Part shown: in pieces, positions 9,633 to 17,432 of the stretch
How the letters are laid out: the number at the start of each line of letters is the position of its first letter
Position numbering within the stretch: the stretch's first letter is position 1
NCBI RefSeq assembly: GCF_902463975.1
Contig: NZ_CABQHJ010000007.1
Coordinates: 12,816-76,815 of the forward strand
Direction of reading: 5' to 3'
Length of the DNA: 64,000 nt
Source: Phascolarctobacterium_A sp902463975
GTDB taxonomy: Bacteria; Bacillota; Negativicutes; Acidaminococcales; Acidaminococcaceae
Position numbers and translations under genes: made by a program
The notes under the pieces: generated by a model
Told to the model about the DNA's origin: nothing
What the model saw: only the letters and a program-made list of their open reading frames with translations
The model's database searches: none

Positions 9633-9884
9633 ATGATTACTTCAGTAAAACCCGCAATGAATTTGCAAGACAGCTTTTTAAACCATGTTCGCAAGGAAAA
9701 CCTGGGTGTTATTATCTATCTGATGAATGGCTTCCAAATTCGTGGCTTGGTAAGAGGCTTTGACAATTTTACCGTTATTATTGAAAACGAAGGCAAGCAG
9801 CAGCTTGTGTACAAGCATGCTATTTCCACTATTTCCCCGGCAACTAATATTACTATTATGCAGCCTGAGAAAAAAGAATTTTAA
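9633..9884 (+). CDS. hfq: RNA chaperone Hfq
   Basis: 83 residues. It is an Sm-like protein forming hexameric rings that bind poly-U and A-rich RNA and help small RNAs pair with mRNAs. The Sm1 part (NLGVIIYLMNGFQIRGLVRGFDNF) and the Sm2 signature YKHAIST are intact. There is only a short C-terminal tail, as is usual in Firmicutes. A clear SD (GGAGGGG) precedes the ATG. Its presence is relevant to the antisense-RNA loci found elsewhere in this window, although type I antitoxins in Gram-positives usually act without Hfq. Confidence 0.97.
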   Translation: MITSVKPAMNLQDSFLNHVRKENLGVIIYLMNGFQIRGLVRGFDNFTVIIENEGKQQLVYKHAISTISPATNITIMQPEKKEF

Positions 9885-9900
9885 TATAGTATAGGTATGA

Positions 9901-9936
9901 AGAAAAACGGCGCAACAGCGTTGTTTTTCTTTTTCT
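9901..9936 (+). terminator. Terminator after hfq
   Basis: The AGAAAAAC / GTTTTTCT stem encloses a CAAC-GTTG inner pairing, and a T-run follows. It separates hfq from the recombinase gene. Confidence 0.6.
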
Positions 9937-9996
9937 GAAGATGAATGCACCAGAAATTTTTGCTAATGGCAGATTTGTAGGGTGGAGGCAGGTTTT

Positions 9997-10890
9997 ATGT
10001 TTGACTATCTGGCATTGTTCCAGGAATATCTGATGGTAGAGCTGGGTTTGTCTAAAAATACGCAGCTGGCGTATCTGCGTGATTTGCGCCTGCTGATGAA
10101 AAGCCTGCAGCTGAAAGCAGATGAAGAGCTGCTGCAGGTTTCGCGACAGCAGCTGATTGCCTATCTTGTACGTTTGAAGCAGGAGGGACGTGCAGCTTCT
10201 ACGGTAGCACGCAAGCTGGCTTCGATAAAAGCGTTTTACCGTTTTCTGACGGCAGAGCGTTATATCCGCCGTAATCCTGCCGAGGTGCTGGAGGCGGCGA
10301 GCAGAGGACTGCATTTGCCGAAGGTGCTGAGCGTTCAGGAGGTAGAAAGGCTTTTGGATGAGCCTAATTTGGGAACCTTGGACGGCTATCGCGACAAGAC
10401 GATGTTGGAGCTGTTATATGCTACCGGCATGCGTGTTTCGGAGCTGGTAAATGTGCCGGTGAAGAATGTTGATATGAAGATGCAGTATGTTATTGTTATG
10501 GGCAAGGGCTCCAAGGAACGTATGCTTCCCTTAGGACGCACTGCACTGCATTATCTGGAGCATTATCTGACGGTAGTAAGGCCGCAGCTGTTGCATGGCA
10601 AGCCCGATAAGGCTGCAGAGCTTTTCGTGACAGGCTGGGGCGGACCGATGACGCGGGAGCGTTTTTACGAAATAATTGTGGCCTATGGCAAGAGCGCAGG
10701 CATCAGCAAGCGCGTTACACCGCATATGCTGCGCCATTCCTTTGCTACGCATCTTTTAAATAATGGTACCGATCTGCGCATAGTACAGGAGCTTTTGGGA
10801 CATGCTGATATTTCTACAACGCAAATATATACGCATCTTGATGTGGAGCGCTTGCGTGAGGTGTATGATAAGGCACATCCAAGGGCTTAA
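9997..10890 (+). CDS. xerD: Site-specific tyrosine recombinase, XerD type
   Basis: 297 residues from the ATG that follows the SD GGAGG (an in-frame GTG 15 bases earlier contains that SD and is rejected). It resolves chromosome dimers at dif with a Xer partner. The full catalytic set is visible: R146 (ATGMRVSEL), K170 (GKGSKER), H243 and R246 (TPHMLRHSF), H269 (LGHADIST) and nucleophile Y278 (QIYTH). An N-terminal SAM-like core-binding domain covers about residues 1-85. The deacetylase gene begins 15 bases downstream. XerC versus XerD identity is not proven by sequence alone. Confidence 0.85.
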   Translation: MFDYLALFQEYLMVELGLSKNTQLAYLRDLRLLMKSLQLKADEELLQVSRQQLIAYLVRLKQEGRAASTVARKLASIKAFYRFLTAERYIRRNPAEVLEAASRGLHLPKVLSVQEVERLLDEPNLGTLDGYRDKTMLELLYATGMRVSELVNVPVKNVDMKMQYVIVMGKGSKERMLPLGRTALHYLEHYLTVVRPQLLHGKPDKAAELFVTGWGGPMTRERFYEIIVAYGKSAGISKRVTPHMLRHSFATHLLNNGTDLRIVQELLGHADISTTQIYTHLDVERLREVYDKAHPRA

Positions 10891-10905
10891 GAAGGGAGAA
10901 CAGCT

Positions 10906-12177
10906 ATGACAAGAAGAAGGAAGGAAAAATCCTCCGGCAGCAAGTATGGTGTTCTGATTTTAATAGCAATTGTGGCAGTAATTGCCATTGCCTGCGGACT
11001 TTTCTTTGCCAATAGCCAAAGCAAAAAGGATGTGTTGGCTAAAAAGGGCGATGAGGCGCAGAATATTAGTCTGTTGGACGAGTCCATAGAGGCGCAGCGT
11101 CTGCTGGATAATATTTTGTTGCAGAAAAATAATTGGCAGTTGATTGAAAACGATCACGGCAAAAAGGATGTTGAGGTTGAAGAATCTGGTGCCAAAGTGC
11201 AGATTAACCAGCGTGAGCTGGCAGTTGGCGTACCCTCCGGTACAAGCCTTGCCGGTGCCTGCGATTGGCTGCAGACCAAGGCTGAGCAGGCCGGACTGGT
11301 TTATATCAGCGGTAAGCCTGCCAAATATAAAAAATGGGATGCTTATAAGGCAGAAATAGGTATTAAGGTTAAGGCCGGTGCAGGCAGCAAGAGCTTTGTA
11401 ACGGATACTGTGATTTTCTTCCATAACAGTAACCTGACCAAGCAGGATAAGGATGTTAAGGATTTACCTGAGCAAAAGGCAGAAGAGGAGCAGCAGGGGA
11501 CCGTCAGGCAATTCAGAGGAAAAGTAGCCATCGTTATTGATGACTGCGGTTATGATATGGCGCCGGTGCGCAAGCTGCTGAATACCGGTCTGCCGTTCAG
11601 CTATGCGATATTGCCGTATAAGCAGTACAGCAGCGATGTTCTGGAGATGGTAAAGGCTAAAGGACGTGTGCCGATGCTGCATCTGCCGATGGAGCCTATT
11701 GACCGCAGTGCTATGAGCGAGGGAGCTACTACTGTCCGTACGGATTTGCCTGCGGCGGAGAAGCTGTCCTTGACGCGACGTGCGCTTAACAGTCTGCCGG
11801 GAGTTATGGGTGTAAATAATCATCAGGGCTCGAAGGCGACTGCTGATAAGGATACTATGCGAGTTGTTTTGCAGGAGCTGCGGCGGCAAAAGCTGTTTTT
11901 TGTGGACAGCCGTACAAATTCTGCTTCGGTAGCACGCAATATGGCGCAGCAGTTGGGTGTTTCTACGGCCCGTAATGATATCTTTTTGGATAACAGCTCT
12001 GACGTGCAGGCGATTCGTCAGCAGATATATAAGGCTTTCGCTATGGCGGAAAAGAATGGCAGCGTTATTGCTATCTGTCATGCCAGACCGAATACTGCTA
12101 AATGCTGGGAGATGTATGCGGCGGAGTTTAAGCGGACGGGGATAACCTTTGTGCCGGTGACGGAGCTGCTGTATTAA
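10906..12177 (+). CDS. Divergent polysaccharide deacetylase family protein (YibQ-like)
   Basis: 423 residues. One N-terminal membrane segment (about 13-33) is followed by a charged linker, a domain of unknown role (about 60-190) and a C-terminal divergent polysaccharide deacetylase domain starting at VAIVIDDCGYD. Further conserved blocks are PFSYAILPY, MLHLPMEP, MGVNNHQGS, FFVDSRTN and AICHARPNT. Family members are extracytoplasmic and their substrate is unsettled. It sits in a probable operon with xerD. A perfect hairpin follows the stop. Confidence 0.85.
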   Translation: MTRRRKEKSSGSKYGVLILIAIVAVIAIACGLFFANSQSKKDVLAKKGDEAQNISLLDESIEAQRLLDNILLQKNNWQLIENDHGKKDVEVEESGAKVQINQRELAVGVPSGTSLAGACDWLQTKAEQAGLVYISGKPAKYKKWDAYKAEIGIKVKAGAGSKSFVTDTVIFFHNSNLTKQDKDVKDLPEQKAEEEQQGTVRQFRGKVAIVIDDCGYDMAPVRKLLNTGLPFSYAILPYKQYSSDVLEMVKAKGRVPMLHLPMEPIDRSAMSEGATTVRTDLPAAEKLSLTRRALNSLPGVMGVNNHQGSKATADKDTMRVVLQELRRQKLFFVDSRTNSASVARNMAQQLGVSTARNDIFLDNSSDVQAIRQQIYKAFAMAEKNGSVIAICHARPNTAKCWEMYAAEFKRTGITFVPVTELLY

Positions 12178-12198
12178 ATCAGTATTAGGTGTTTGATT

Positions 12199-12226
12199 CA
12201 ACTTCTTTCATAACTGAAAGAAGTTG
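12199..12226 (+). terminator. Perfect 11-bp hairpin after the deacetylase gene
   Basis: CAACTTCTTTC and GAAAGAAGTTG pair perfectly around a 6-base loop, 22 bases after the stop codon. No strong T-run follows, so it is a weak terminator or an mRNA 3'-end stabiliser. Confidence 0.5.
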
Positions 12227-12254
12227 CTAAGAAAGGTTCGCGCCTGATAACTGC

Positions 12255-12472
12255 GCAACTAACATATCGTTCCGCTCAGAAAAAAATTTCCCGTGCCCAC
12301 AGGGCACAACGCAAATTTCGTGTGGAACCAGAACGAAGCGCCGCAAAACTCGCGCTAAGCTAAGATTTTTTGCAATCTGAGTGCGGAATAGCGCTCAAAC
12401 AGTTGCGCCGCTTCTATGGTTCCAGACACTCATTTTCTAAAATTTTTATTCACTACACGATATATCAGTTGC
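12255..12472 (+). repeat. Long imperfect palindromic element, copy A (about 218 bp)
   Basis: No coding potential. The ends are inverted copies of each other (GCAACTAACATATCG at the left, the complement of CGATATATCAGTTGC at the right). Pairing continues inward through AAAATTT tracts, GGAACCAGAACGAAGCGCCGCAA against TTGCGCCGCTTCTATGGTTCC, and a terminal stem. A side hairpin GTGCCC-aca-GGGCAC branches from the left arm. Copy B at 31242-31499 shares the arms but has a different side hairpin. The element may be a structured RNA or a miniature mobile element. Confidence 0.7.
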
Positions 12473-12517
12473 TTGCTCTGGTGTGTTGTTCAAAAGTTGT
12501 AATTCTTAAGAAAAATT

Positions 12518-12652
12518 GGCTCTCCTTGGGGAGAGCTGTCGCCTAAAAGGCGACTGAGAGGGGATTGTTCGTGAATAGTGTTTTATACGGTAAAATGATA
12601 CACCCCTCTCCGTCATCGCTACGCGATGCCACCTCTCCCCAAGGAGAGGCTC
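12518..12652. repeat. MITE-like paired-module repeat M1
   Basis: Two modules of about 45 bp lie in inverted orientation around a spacer of about 45 bp. Each module contains CTCTCCTTGGGGAGAG, a small variable hairpin (GTCGCC-taaaa-GGCGAC on the left, CATCGC-GCGATG on the right) and ends in GAGAGGGG. The outer ends are GGCTCTCC. The 3' end lies about 60 bases before the aminotransferase gene. Sister copies are at 31520, 39926 and 62318. Confidence 0.75.
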
Positions 12653-12713
12653 TTATGAGTACATATTCTGTTTGCAAAACTCTAATTTACATAAACTGAA
12701 TCGAGGTAAGAAA

Positions 12714-13961
12714 ATGTCTAATTATGTAGAAGAAACAATCGGTAAATATGAAAAGTATATCAATCCTGCTCAGGCAAAGCTGTTCCGCTTTATGGGCCTG
12801 GCAAGCATTGAAGGCCATGCTGAGGGCTGGACGATTACCGACAGTGAAGGGCAGGAGTTTATTGACTGCTTGGGCGGTTACGGTATGTTTGCTTTAGGCC
12901 ATCGTCATCCGAAGGTTGTTGAGGCCGTAGAAAAGGAGCTGCATGCTATGCCGATGTGCGGCAAGGTGCTGTTCAACCGTCCGATGGCTGATTTGGCGGA
13001 GGCACTGGCAGAGATTACCCCCGGTGAGCTGCAGTACAGCTTTTTTGTCAACAGCGGTACCGAATCCGTTGAAGGCTGCCTGAAGGTAGCACGTCTGGCA
13101 ACAAAACGCAAAAAGTTCGTTGCTGCCAAGAATGCTTTTCACGGCAAAACCTTTGGCAGTTTAACTGCTACCGGACGTGATATGTACCGCGAGCCGTTTA
13201 AACCGCTGCTCGATGGCTTTACTCATGTAGAATACGGCGACGCCGCAGCTGTTGATGCTGCTGTTGATGAAGATACTGCTGCTGTTATTTTAGAGCCTGT
13301 TCAGGGCGAGGGCGGCATTATTGTTCCGCCTGCGGGTTACCTGCGTGAGGTGAAGGAAATCTGCGAGAAGAAGGGTGCTCTGCTGATTGCCGATGAGGTA
13401 CAGACAGGTATCGGCCGTACCGGCGAATGGTTCGGCGTTAATCATGACGGCGTTACTCCCGACCTGATGGCCTGCGCTAAGGCTTTGGGCGGTGGTGTAA
13501 TGCCCATAGGTGCGATTATCGGTACTCCGCGTGCCTGGGCCGGTCTTATTGAAGCACCGTTCCTGCACACCTCTACCTTTGGCGGCAACCAGCTGGCCTG
13601 CGCTGCCGGTGTAGCAGCTATCAAGGCTATTAAGGAAGAGGATATGCTGCGTCGCGGACGTGAGGCAGGTGCTTATCTGAAGGCTGGTCTGGAGGCTATC
13701 GCTGCGGAATATCCTTCCGTTATCAAGGAAGTACGCGGTCGCGGTATGATGATCGGCATTGAGCTGACCAAAGAGGGTGCCGGCGGTATGCTGATGAGCC
13801 TGATGATTAACCAGCACATTATTGTTGCTTATACCTTGAACAATCCTAAGGTTATACGTATGGAGCCGCCGCTGATTATGCCTAAAGAGGTTATTGACCA
13901 TGTTCTGGAGGCTTTCAGAGGCGCTGTTAAAGAAACCGCGGATGTTATTGAAGATTTATAA
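12714..13961 (+). CDS. Class III PLP-dependent aminotransferase (putrescine/ornithine aminotransferase-like)
   Basis: 415 residues from the ATG behind GAGGTAAG (an in-frame TTG 42 bases upstream is rejected). A fold-type I aminotransferase: the PLP lysine is in AKALGGGVMPIGA, the cofactor Asp in IADEVQTGIGRTG, and NSGTESVEGCLK binds phosphate. AKALGGGVMPIGA and PFLHTSTFGGNQLACAA resemble putrescine aminotransferase PatA, but the protein is shorter than E. coli PatA (about 459) and other class III enzymes share these blocks. The SRPBCC gene follows after 14 bases. The substrate is an inference only. Confidence 0.75.
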   Translation: MSNYVEETIGKYEKYINPAQAKLFRFMGLASIEGHAEGWTITDSEGQEFIDCLGGYGMFALGHRHPKVVEAVEKELHAMPMCGKVLFNRPMADLAEALAEITPGELQYSFFVNSGTESVEGCLKVARLATKRKKFVAAKNAFHGKTFGSLTATGRDMYREPFKPLLDGFTHVEYGDAAAVDAAVDEDTAAVILEPVQGEGGIIVPPAGYLREVKEICEKKGALLIADEVQTGIGRTGEWFGVNHDGVTPDLMACAKALGGGVMPIGAIIGTPRAWAGLIEAPFLHTSTFGGNQLACAAGVAAIKAIKEEDMLRRGREAGAYLKAGLEAIAAEYPSVIKEVRGRGMMIGIELTKEGAGGMLMSLMINQHIIVAYTLNNPKVIRMEPPLIMPKEVIDHVLEAFRGAVKETADVIEDL

Positions 13962-13975
13962 GAGGAGATAAGATT

Positions 13976-14410
13976 ATGCCTTATGTAGAGAGCAAAACCA
14001 CCATCAAGGGTGATGGTGCAAAAATTTATGATATTATTAAGGATATGGCTGCTTACCCTAATTTTATGCATGACCTGGTAAGCGTAGAAATTCTGGAGCG
14101 TGGTGAGAATTACACTGTTTCTCATTGGGTAAGCAATGTTGACGGACGCAAAATTGTCTGGACCGAGCGCGATACCTTCTATCCTGAGGAGCTGAAAATT
14201 ACCTACGCTCAGACCGAGGGTGATTTAAAGAAAATGGAAGGCTCCTGGCTTATTACACCGCAGGCTGATGGCTGCGAGGTAACGCTGGCAGTTGATTTTG
14301 AGTTCGGTATTCCGATGATTGCCGGCCTCCTGAATCCTATTCTTAAGAAAAAAGTTCGTGAAAACAGTGAAAATATGTTAAACTCTATCAAGGCCCAAAT
14401 TGAAAAATAA
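13976..14410 (+). CDS. SRPBCC (START/Coq10-like) ligand-binding protein
   Basis: 144 residues. It resembles the polyketide cyclase/Coq10/RatA helix-grip family (PYVESKTTIKGDGAKIYDIIKDMAAYPNFM at the N-terminus, a hydrophobic C-terminal helix ending SENMLNSIKAQI). These proteins bind small hydrophobic ligands and some assist quinone pathways. No catalytic residues can be named. It is likely cotranscribed with the aminotransferase. The last codons contain the -35 box of the htpX promoter. Confidence 0.7.
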   Translation: MPYVESKTTIKGDGAKIYDIIKDMAAYPNFMHDLVSVEILERGENYTVSHWVSNVDGRKIVWTERDTFYPEELKITYAQTEGDLKKMEGSWLITPQADGCEVTLAVDFEFGIPMIAGLLNPILKKKVRENSENMLNSIKAQIEK

Positions 14411-14428
14411 GTAATTACTTGTTATAAT
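14400..14428 (+). promoter_or_regulatory. Strong sigma-A type promoter for htpX
   Basis: TTGAAA, a 17-bp spacer and a perfect TATAAT. The -35 overlaps the last codons of the SRPBCC gene. A small hairpin (ACCTG/CAGGT) lies in the roughly 75-base leader before htpX. Confidence 0.65.
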
Positions 14429-14506
14429 AGATATGTTGAAAATGTATTCTATTAATGCCTGTACCTGTTTACAGTGCAGGTCTTTTATGAGGAGGAAATT
14501 ACTTAG

Positions 14507-15349
14507 ATGAAAACAGCGTTTTTAATGGCGTTAATGACAGCGCTGCTGATGCTCCTGGGCGACTTCTTCGGTGGTCTGCGCGGCATGACCGTAATGCTTT
14601 TTGTAGGCGTGGCAATGAACTTCTTTGCTTATTGGAACAGCGATAAGATGGTTCTGGCACACTATGATGCACAACAGGTTGACCGCAACAGTGCGCCGGA
14701 GCTGTACGGAATAGTAGAAAAGCTGGCTAAAAAAGCCAATATTCCTATGCCGAAGGTTTATATTATCAATAGTCCGGTGCCTAACGCTTTTGCTACCGGC
14801 AGAAATCCGGAGCATGCTGCCGTTGCTGTAAATACTGCGCTGGCAGATATGCTGACCAAGGAAGAGCTGGCCGGTGTTTTAGGTCATGAGCTGAGCCATA
14901 TTATGCATCGTGATATTTTGGTAAGTACCATTGCCGCTTCTATGGCAGGTGCTATTTCCACGATTGCCCAATGGGGCATGTTCTTTGGCGGCGGCCGTGA
15001 TGAGAATGGCGAAAGCCGTAATCCTATCGCATCTATTCTGGTTATGATTTTGGCGCCTCTGGCAGCTATGCTGATTCAGATGGCAGTATCCCGTTCCCGC
15101 GAATATATGGCAGATAAATCCGGCGGTGAGCTTTGCGGCAATCCCAATGCTCTGGCTGATGCTCTGCTGAAGATTGAAGCCTATGCTGAGCGTCGCGTAA
15201 TGCCCGGTGCTACCGAAGCAACTGCGCATATGTTTATTATCAACCCCTTTGCCGGTGTTGATGCCAAGCAGCTTTTCAGTACTCACCCCGCAACCGAGGA
15301 AAGAGTTCAGCTGCTGCGTGAGCAGGCAAGAAAAATGGGTATCCGTTAA
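14507..15349 (+). CDS. htpX: Membrane zinc metalloprotease HtpX
   Basis: 280 residues. This M48-family inner-membrane protease degrades damaged membrane proteins. The HExxH zinc motif is H127-E-L-S-H131 (GVLGHELSHIMHRD), with the third ligand expected in SREYMADKSG. Four hydrophobic segments fit the HtpX topology: two at the N-terminus (about 4-19, 25-42) and two around 140-190. The SD AGGAGG is 8-9 bases before the ATG. Its own promoter lies just upstream, suggesting stress-related control separate from the preceding operon. Confidence 0.95.
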   Translation: MKTAFLMALMTALLMLLGDFFGGLRGMTVMLFVGVAMNFFAYWNSDKMVLAHYDAQQVDRNSAPELYGIVEKLAKKANIPMPKVYIINSPVPNAFATGRNPEHAAVAVNTALADMLTKEELAGVLGHELSHIMHRDILVSTIAASMAGAISTIAQWGMFFGGGRDENGESRNPIASILVMILAPLAAMLIQMAVSRSREYMADKSGGELCGNPNALADALLKIEAYAERRVMPGATEATAHMFIINPFAGVDAKQLFSTHPATEERVQLLREQARKMGIR

Positions 15350-15430
15350 CAACTTCAACTATACCTCTAAGTCACATCGGTGACTGGGTTAGTATAAAAA
15401 TTTAATTACACTTTAAGGAGAGATTTACAA

Positions 15431-15844
15431 ATGGAACAAACACTCGTACTCGTAAAACCTGATGGAGTTAAGAAAAATCTGATCGGCGATATCATCGCTC
15501 GTTTCGAACACAAAGGCCTGCAAGTTGCAGCTCTGAAACTGGTTAAAGTTACCGAAGCTCAAGCTAAATTCCACTATGCTGAGCATGAAGGCAAACCCTT
15601 CTTCGGCGAACTGGTTGACTTCATCACCTCCGCTCCGCTGGTTTGCGCTGTAATCCGCGGCGAAAACGCTATCAAAGCTGTTCGTCAACTGAACGGTGCT
15701 ACCAACCCGATTGAAGCAGTTCCCGGTTCTATCCGCGGCGACTTCGCTCTGAGCATCGGTGAAAACATTGTTCACGGTTCCGACAGCCCGGAAGCTGCTG
15801 AACGCGAAATCAACAACTTCTTCGCTCCGGAAGAAATTTACTAA
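15431..15844 (+). CDS. ndk: Nucleoside diphosphate kinase
   Basis: 137 residues. It transfers the gamma-phosphate between NTPs and NDPs through a phosphohistidine. The active-site block NIVHGSDSPEAAEREI has H115, and TLVLVKPDGV begins the fold. Codon use (almost all CTG, GAA, AAA, GTT) is more biased than in its neighbours, which fits high expression. A strong SD (AAGGAGAG) precedes it. The 80-base upstream gap holds a GTCAC-ATCG-GTGAC hairpin and a TATAAA that could be a -10, but no clear -35. Confidence 0.97.
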   Translation: MEQTLVLVKPDGVKKNLIGDIIARFEHKGLQVAALKLVKVTEAQAKFHYAEHEGKPFFGELVDFITSAPLVCAVIRGENAIKAVRQLNGATNPIEAVPGSIRGDFALSIGENIVHGSDSPEAAEREINNFFAPEEIY

Positions 15845-15853
15845 TTAACTTTA

Positions 15854-15886
15854 GCCTTTCGGCAGCCATGAGCTGACTGAGAGGGG
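15854..15886 (+). repeat. Probable solo fragment of the GAGAGGGG repeat module
   Basis: A small stem CAGC-catga-GCTG is followed by ACTGAGAGGGG, matching the right half of the modules in the M1-M4 repeats. It lies between ndk and the adenosyltransferase gene. Confidence 0.4.
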
Positions 15887-15916
15887 TTACACTCTCACGG
15901 AAAGGATGGTGCAGAA

Positions 15917-16429
15917 ATGAAGAAAGCTGCTGTTTATACCAGAACCGGTGACAAAGGAACTACCGGTTTGTACACCGGAGAACGTGTTCCCAAGCAAAGC
16001 CTGCGTGTAGAAGCCTATGGTACTGTGGATGAAATTTCCTCGGCATTAGGTTTGGCACGTGCTCAGGTTACGCGTGAGGACGTGCGTGAAACCATTTTCA
16101 ATGTACAAAAGCTGCTCATGTCTGTGATGGCTGATATTGCCAGCCTCAACCTGCCCGAACCTTACATCAAAGAAGAACACGTTAAGCTGTTTGAAGATAC
16201 AATCGACAAGTTTGATTCTCTGCTGCAGCCGCTGGGCCATTTCATTATCCCCGGCGATACTGTAGGTGCTGCCGCACTGGATATCGCACGCACTACTACC
16301 CGTCGTGCCGAGCGTTGCCTGCTGCGTCTGGCTGAAAACGAACCGGTTAACCCCAATGTTCTGGTTTGCCTGAACCGTTTGTCTGATTTGTGCTTTATTC
16401 TGGCACGTGTAGAATGCGAAGTAAAATAA
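15917..16429 (+). CDS. Cob(I)alamin adenosyltransferase, PduO type
   Basis: 170 residues. It transfers the adenosyl group of ATP to cob(I)alamin, giving coenzyme B12. PduO-type signatures are present: the ATP-binding N-terminus YTRTGDKGTTGLYTGERV, then RTTTRRAERCLLRL and the C-terminal NRLSDLCFILAR helix. No B12 biosynthesis genes are adjacent, so it is probably part of a salvage or maintenance pathway. It ends in a strong terminator. Confidence 0.92.
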   Translation: MKKAAVYTRTGDKGTTGLYTGERVPKQSLRVEAYGTVDEISSALGLARAQVTREDVRETIFNVQKLLMSVMADIASLNLPEPYIKEEHVKLFEDTIDKFDSLLQPLGHFIIPGDTVGAAALDIARTTTRRAERCLLRLAENEPVNPNVLVCLNRLSDLCFILARVECEVK

Positions 16430-16450
16430 GCATTGCTGATTAAGGAATAG

Positions 16451-16493
16451 AAGCCTCTGCCTGTGGCCTTTGGCCGCAGACGGAGGCTTTTTG
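16451..16493 (+). terminator. Rho-independent terminator after the adenosyltransferase
   Basis: The AAGCCTC / GAGGCTT stem has an inner GTGGCC-ttt-GGCCGC stem, followed by TTTTT. Confidence 0.85.
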
Positions 16494-16520
16494 CTTTTGT
16501 AAAATATGTTTGCCGGGTGC

Positions 16521-16549
16521 TTGACATGCGGAAAAAATAAGTTTAAACT
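16521..16549 (+). promoter_or_regulatory. Sigma-A type promoter for the YczE-like gene
   Basis: A perfect TTGACA, a 17-bp spacer and TAAACT lie 64 bases before the chosen start. Confidence 0.6.
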
Positions 16550-16612
16550 TTATTTTTGCAGCGTGGCTTTTAATTGCTGCAAAGCTATCTTAAAGAGGGG
16601 ATTTTTCTAAAA

Positions 16613-17275
16613 ATGCTATTAAATCAGCAACAATCACAATTGACACTGCGCGGTGAGCTGGCCTTACTTGTCGCAGTTATTATCAACAGCTTCAGCGTAG
16701 TTCTGATGCTGTATTCAGGCTCAGGCATCAGTGCTATCAGCAGTGTGCCCTTTGCCTTTTCCGAAGCCTTTCCGCATCTGACGCTCGGAACATGGACCTA
16801 TATTTTCCAAGGCCTGCTGATTGCAAGTCTGATGCAGCTGAGAAAGAAATTTGTGCCGTCCTATCTGTTCAGCTTTGTTGTAGGCTTTGTTTTCAGCCAG
16901 TTTCTTGATTTGTTCGAGATGTATATCAATTTACTGCCGCAGGATTTTTCCTGGCGTGTACTGTATTTTGTCATAAGCTATGTGCTTATCTGTGTTGGTA
17001 TTGCTCTTTCCAATCGTTGCGGTCTGCCGATTATTCCTACGGATTTGTTTCCGCGTGAGCTGGCAGAAATCATTAAGGTTGCCTATGCCAAAATTAAAAT
17101 TACCTTTGATGTTACCTGCCTGGCTGTTACTGCGGCTCTGACATTTCTGCTCATCGGTCATGTAGACGGCTTGGGCATTGGCACCGTGCTGGCGGCCTTT
17201 ACTATGGGTAAGGGTGTAGCACTTGCCGGAAACTATCTGGACGAGCATTTCCGCTTTGTTTCTTTTATGCAGTGA
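16613..17275 (+). CDS. YczE/YitT-like integral membrane protein
   Basis: 220 residues with about five or six hydrophobic segments. The pattern LTLGTWTYIFQGLLI, FVVGFVFSQFLDLFE and GLPIIPTDLFPRELA resembles the YczE/YyaS/YitT family (DUF6198-like), whose biochemical role is unknown. The start ATG was chosen because AGAGGGG lies upstream and the protein begins MLLNQQQ. An upstream in-frame ATG overlaps the probable transcript start. It stands alone between its own promoter and the symporter promoter. Confidence 0.7.
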   Translation: MLLNQQQSQLTLRGELALLVAVIINSFSVVLMLYSGSGISAISSVPFAFSEAFPHLTLGTWTYIFQGLLIASLMQLRKKFVPSYLFSFVVGFVFSQFLDLFEMYINLLPQDFSWRVLYFVISYVLICVGIALSNRCGLPIIPTDLFPRELAEIIKVAYAKIKITFDVTCLAVTAALTFLLIGHVDGLGIGTVLAAFTMGKGVALAGNYLDEHFRFVSFMQ

Positions 17276-17310
17276 TTTGTCACACTATTCCCTGCCACTA
17301 AGAAGAATAC

Positions 17311-17361
17311 GTGTATACAATCGCGTGAAGTATTGTACACTATATATTGATGTGATACAAT
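17311..17361 (+). promoter_or_regulatory. Promoter with overlapping dyads upstream of the alanine symporter
   Basis: TTGTAC, a 17-bp spacer and TACAAT form a plausible promoter. The -35 lies in the right half of an imperfect dyad (GTGTATACAAT ... ATTGTACAC, 17312-17340). The motif ACAATA/TATTGT recurs around the -10 (GATACAATACTATAC). This looks like an operator for a repressor, whose identity is unknown. Confidence 0.5.
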
Positions 17362-17432
17362 ACTATACATGGGCTTCGGGAAAAAGCCTTAAATTGTAAA
17401 CGTGTTTTAAGTTTTTACTGGGGGAATTTTTT

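Noticed and set aside
9997..10890. Tyrosine recombinase as evidence for an integrated element
   Set aside because: Length and motifs fit a chromosomal Xer protein, with no att repeats or phage genes nearby.
16574..16612. Upstream ATG for the YczE-like gene
   Set aside because: It lies only about 18 bases after the predicted transcript start and lacks an SD. The ATG at 16613 has AGAGGGG upstream.
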